This document shows positions 62,938 through 64,000 of a DNA stretch of 64,000 nt, piece after piece. Under the pieces are notes generated by a model. That model was not told the origin of the DNA. It made no database searches and saw only the letters and a program-made list of their open reading frames with translations. Location of the stretch: NCBI RefSeq assembly GCF_900450765.1, contig NZ_UGGU01000003.1, positions 1,178,001-1,242,000 on the forward strand. The letters run 5' to 3'. The stretch's first letter is position 1, and every line of letters begins with the position of its first letter. The position numbers and the translations under genes are program-made. The stretch comes from Fusobacterium necrogenes (GTDB lineage Bacteria; Fusobacteriota; Fusobacteriia; Fusobacteriales; Fusobacteriaceae).

Positions 62938-63473
62938 TATTTTTCTCTCCTTAATTTAATAAAAGTCTTTACTGCTCCTAGAATAGCACAAAGCAATATT
63001 ACAATTGTTATATTCACAGAAAAAAGATACACAGCCAAAAATACTACTATCATTATGATTAAAGCTTCTTTCCCAGACTCGCATACCATATTTTTTCCTA
63101 AATTTAAAGTTACGTCTACTATTACAGCTACAACACCAGATTGCATACCTTTTAATACAGCACTAACTATATAATTTTCACAAAAAGCCGTATAACAAAA
63201 AGATATTCCTGAAATAATTAGAAAAGGTGGTATTATAGTTCCTAGTATAGAAACTAGTGTTCCTCTTACTCCTCCAATTTTATATCCTACCAAAATAGCA
63301 GCATTTATAGCTACTGCTCCAGGTGCCGATTGAGCTATTGCAGCTAAATTTAGCATCTCTTTTTCCTCAATCCACTCCATCTCATCAGAAAATTTTTTCT
63401 TTAAAAGTGATATTATTAGACAACCTCCGCCAAAAGTAAACATACTAATTATAAAAGTAGATGTCAATAGCAT
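62937..63473 (-). CDS. chrA: Chromate transporter half (CHR domain), N-terminus frameshifted
   Basis: 178 residues as read: FIISMFTFGGGCLIISLLKK, MLNLAAIAQSAPGAVAINAA, ILVGYKIGGVRGTLVSILGT. The ATG at 63473 has no ribosome site. A perfect site (GGGAGGG) precedes another ATG at 63493, which encodes only MKKISI before a TAA that overlaps the 63473 ATG (TAATG). With one more A in the A7 run (63484-63490 complement) the two would fuse as MKKNKYLMLLTSTF. So it is frameshifted, reinitiated, or misread in sequencing. Confidence 0.82.
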   Translation of the reverse strand: MLLTSTFIISMFTFGGGCLIISLLKKKFSDEMEWIEEKEMLNLAAIAQSAPGAVAINAAILVGYKIGGVRGTLVSILGTIIPPFLIISGISFCYTAFCENYIVSAVLKGMQSGVVAVIVDVTLNLGKNMVCESGKEALIIMIVVFLAVYLFSVNITIVILLCAILGAVKTFIKLRREK

Positions 63474-63512
63474 TAGATACTTATTTTTTTCATCTTTATC
63501 CCTCCCATAAAT

Positions 63513-63541
63513 AGAGTATCACTTGAATTTTTATTTGTAAA
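63513..63541 (-). promoter_or_regulatory. Promoter of the chromate transporter pair
   Basis: Minus strand TTTACA (63536-63541), 17-bp spacer, TACTCT (63513-63518). Its -35 overlaps the divergent LysR promoter. Confidence 0.45.
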
Positions 63542-63551
63542 ATACTATAAT
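63523..63551 (+). promoter_or_regulatory. Promoter of the LysR gene
   Basis: TTGAAT (63523-63528), 17-bp spacer, TATAAT (63546-63551). The -10 lies in an inverted repeat CTATAA-N11-TTATAG (63545-63567), possibly the LysR autoregulatory site. Confidence 0.65.
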
Positions 63552-63594
63552 TTAATAAAATTTATAGTTTTTTTATTATAATATAGAAGATAAT

Positions 63595-64000
63595 ATGACA
63601 CTAAGACATTTAAAAATATTTTTATCACTTTATAAGACGAGAAGTACAACTGCTACTAGCAAAGAACTTCTCGTAGCCCAGCCTACAATAAGTATAGCTT
63701 TAAAAAAATTAGAAGAACATTATGATGTAAAGCTATTTGACCATTTCTCTCAAAGATTACATTTAACTCAAGCAAGAAAAGAACTATATCATTATGCCAA
63801 ACATATTATTAATCTTTTTGATGAAGCTGAAAACTGTATGAAAAGTATAGAGATCTTAGGAAATATTACTATAGGAAGTAGTATTACAATTGGAAATTAT
63901 TTTTTACCTAAATATATCAAAAAATTTCAAGAAAAATATCCTTATACAAAAATTAAAGTAATCATTGATAACACTAATAATATTGAAAAGTTATTACTTG
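63595..64000 (+). CDS. LysR-family regulator, 3' end outside window
   Basis: 135 codons translated from the ATG at 63595 to the window edge. The winged helix-turn-helix is complete: MTLRHLKIFLSLYKTRSTTA, TSKELLVAQPTISIALKKLE, EHYDVKLFDHFSQRLHLTQA. The effector domain begins near residue 90 (GNITIGSSITIGNYFLPKYI). Family length is about 290-300, so more than half is missing. Divergent to the chromate transporter genes, with overlapping promoters, so it probably controls them. Confidence 0.92.
   Translation, partial: MTLRHLKIFLSLYKTRSTTATSKELLVAQPTISIALKKLEEHYDVKLFDHFSQRLHLTQARKELYHYAKHIINLFDEAENCMKSIEILGNITIGSSITIGNYFLPKYIKKFQEKYPYTKIKVIIDNTNNIEKLLL

Overview
The window is chromosomal DNA from a low-GC, Gram-negative anaerobe, most likely a Fusobacterium. 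The base composition is strongly A/T. Outer-membrane genes (lpxC-fabZ-lpxA-lpxI-lpxB-msbA, kdsB, TolC/RND pumps) sit beside genes more typical of anaerobes (rubrerythrin, the UPF0210/UPF0237 pair, NADP-type gdhA). Strong AGGAGG-type ribosome sites, TTG starts and near-consensus TTGACA-N17-TATAAT promoters recur. The genus is inferred from gene content; no tRNA, rRNA, IS element, prophage or CRISPR array is visible.

Layout. 1-4.1 kb: glycogen/maltodextrin operon trmB-malQ-glgP (minus), glgP cut by the window edge. 4.2-8.5 kb: truB-typA followed by an ankyrin lipoprotein and two small membrane proteins. 8.6-13.3 kb: DUF4015 hydrolase, HU protein, CAP/YkwD protein and divergent glgX. 13.3-20.5 kb: lipid A operon lpxC-fabZ-lpxA-lpxI-lpxB-msbA followed by rph and rdgB. 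20.5-20.7 kb: a large imperfect palindrome that has a relative at 61.1 kb. 20.7-26.9 kb: pcrA, a GNAT-CDF fusion, the SRP RNA (ffs), an AsmA-like TIGR03545 protein and ylmH. 27-29.2 kb: pssA and rpoN (plus). 29.2-43 kb: two RND efflux operons with MerR and TetR regulators, a TolC-like protein and a two-component system. 43.2-45.8 kb: rubrerythrin and a FliB-like methylase with an unknown partner. 46-50.4 kb: 7-alpha-hydroxysteroid dehydrogenase, MATE pump, DUF1904/UPF0210/UPF0237 cluster. 50.5-52.2 kb: gdhA and a 15-codon ORF resembling the Cas9 N-terminus. 52.2-56.8 kb: EI24/CysZ-like protein, histidine phosphatase, M48 lipoprotein, kdsB and a SpoIID/LytB lipoprotein. 56.9-58.6 kb: lysine riboswitch and NhaC-family transporter. 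58.7-61.1 kb: a second two-component system with a Spy/CpxP-like protein. 61.3-62.3 kb: DUF134 and NifX-like genes, the last one broken. 62.4-64 kb: paired short chromate transporters, both apparently frameshifted, and a divergent LysR gene cut by the edge.

How the parts connect. glgP, MalQ and GlgX form a complete alpha-glucan breakdown set under two separate candidate operators. The 11-bp-phased direct repeat ATTGTGA-N4-ATTGTG(A/C) lies upstream of both the first response regulator and the first RND operon, suggesting that this two-component system drives itself and that pump. The lysine riboswitch marks the NhaC-family protein as a lysine transporter.

The most unusual observations are the SpoIID/LytB protein whose two conserved halves are in swapped order (a likely circular permutation), the shared response-regulator box, the paired dispersed palindromic elements, the homopolymer frameshifts in both chromate-transporter genes, and the possible cas9 relic with its own promoter and terminator.
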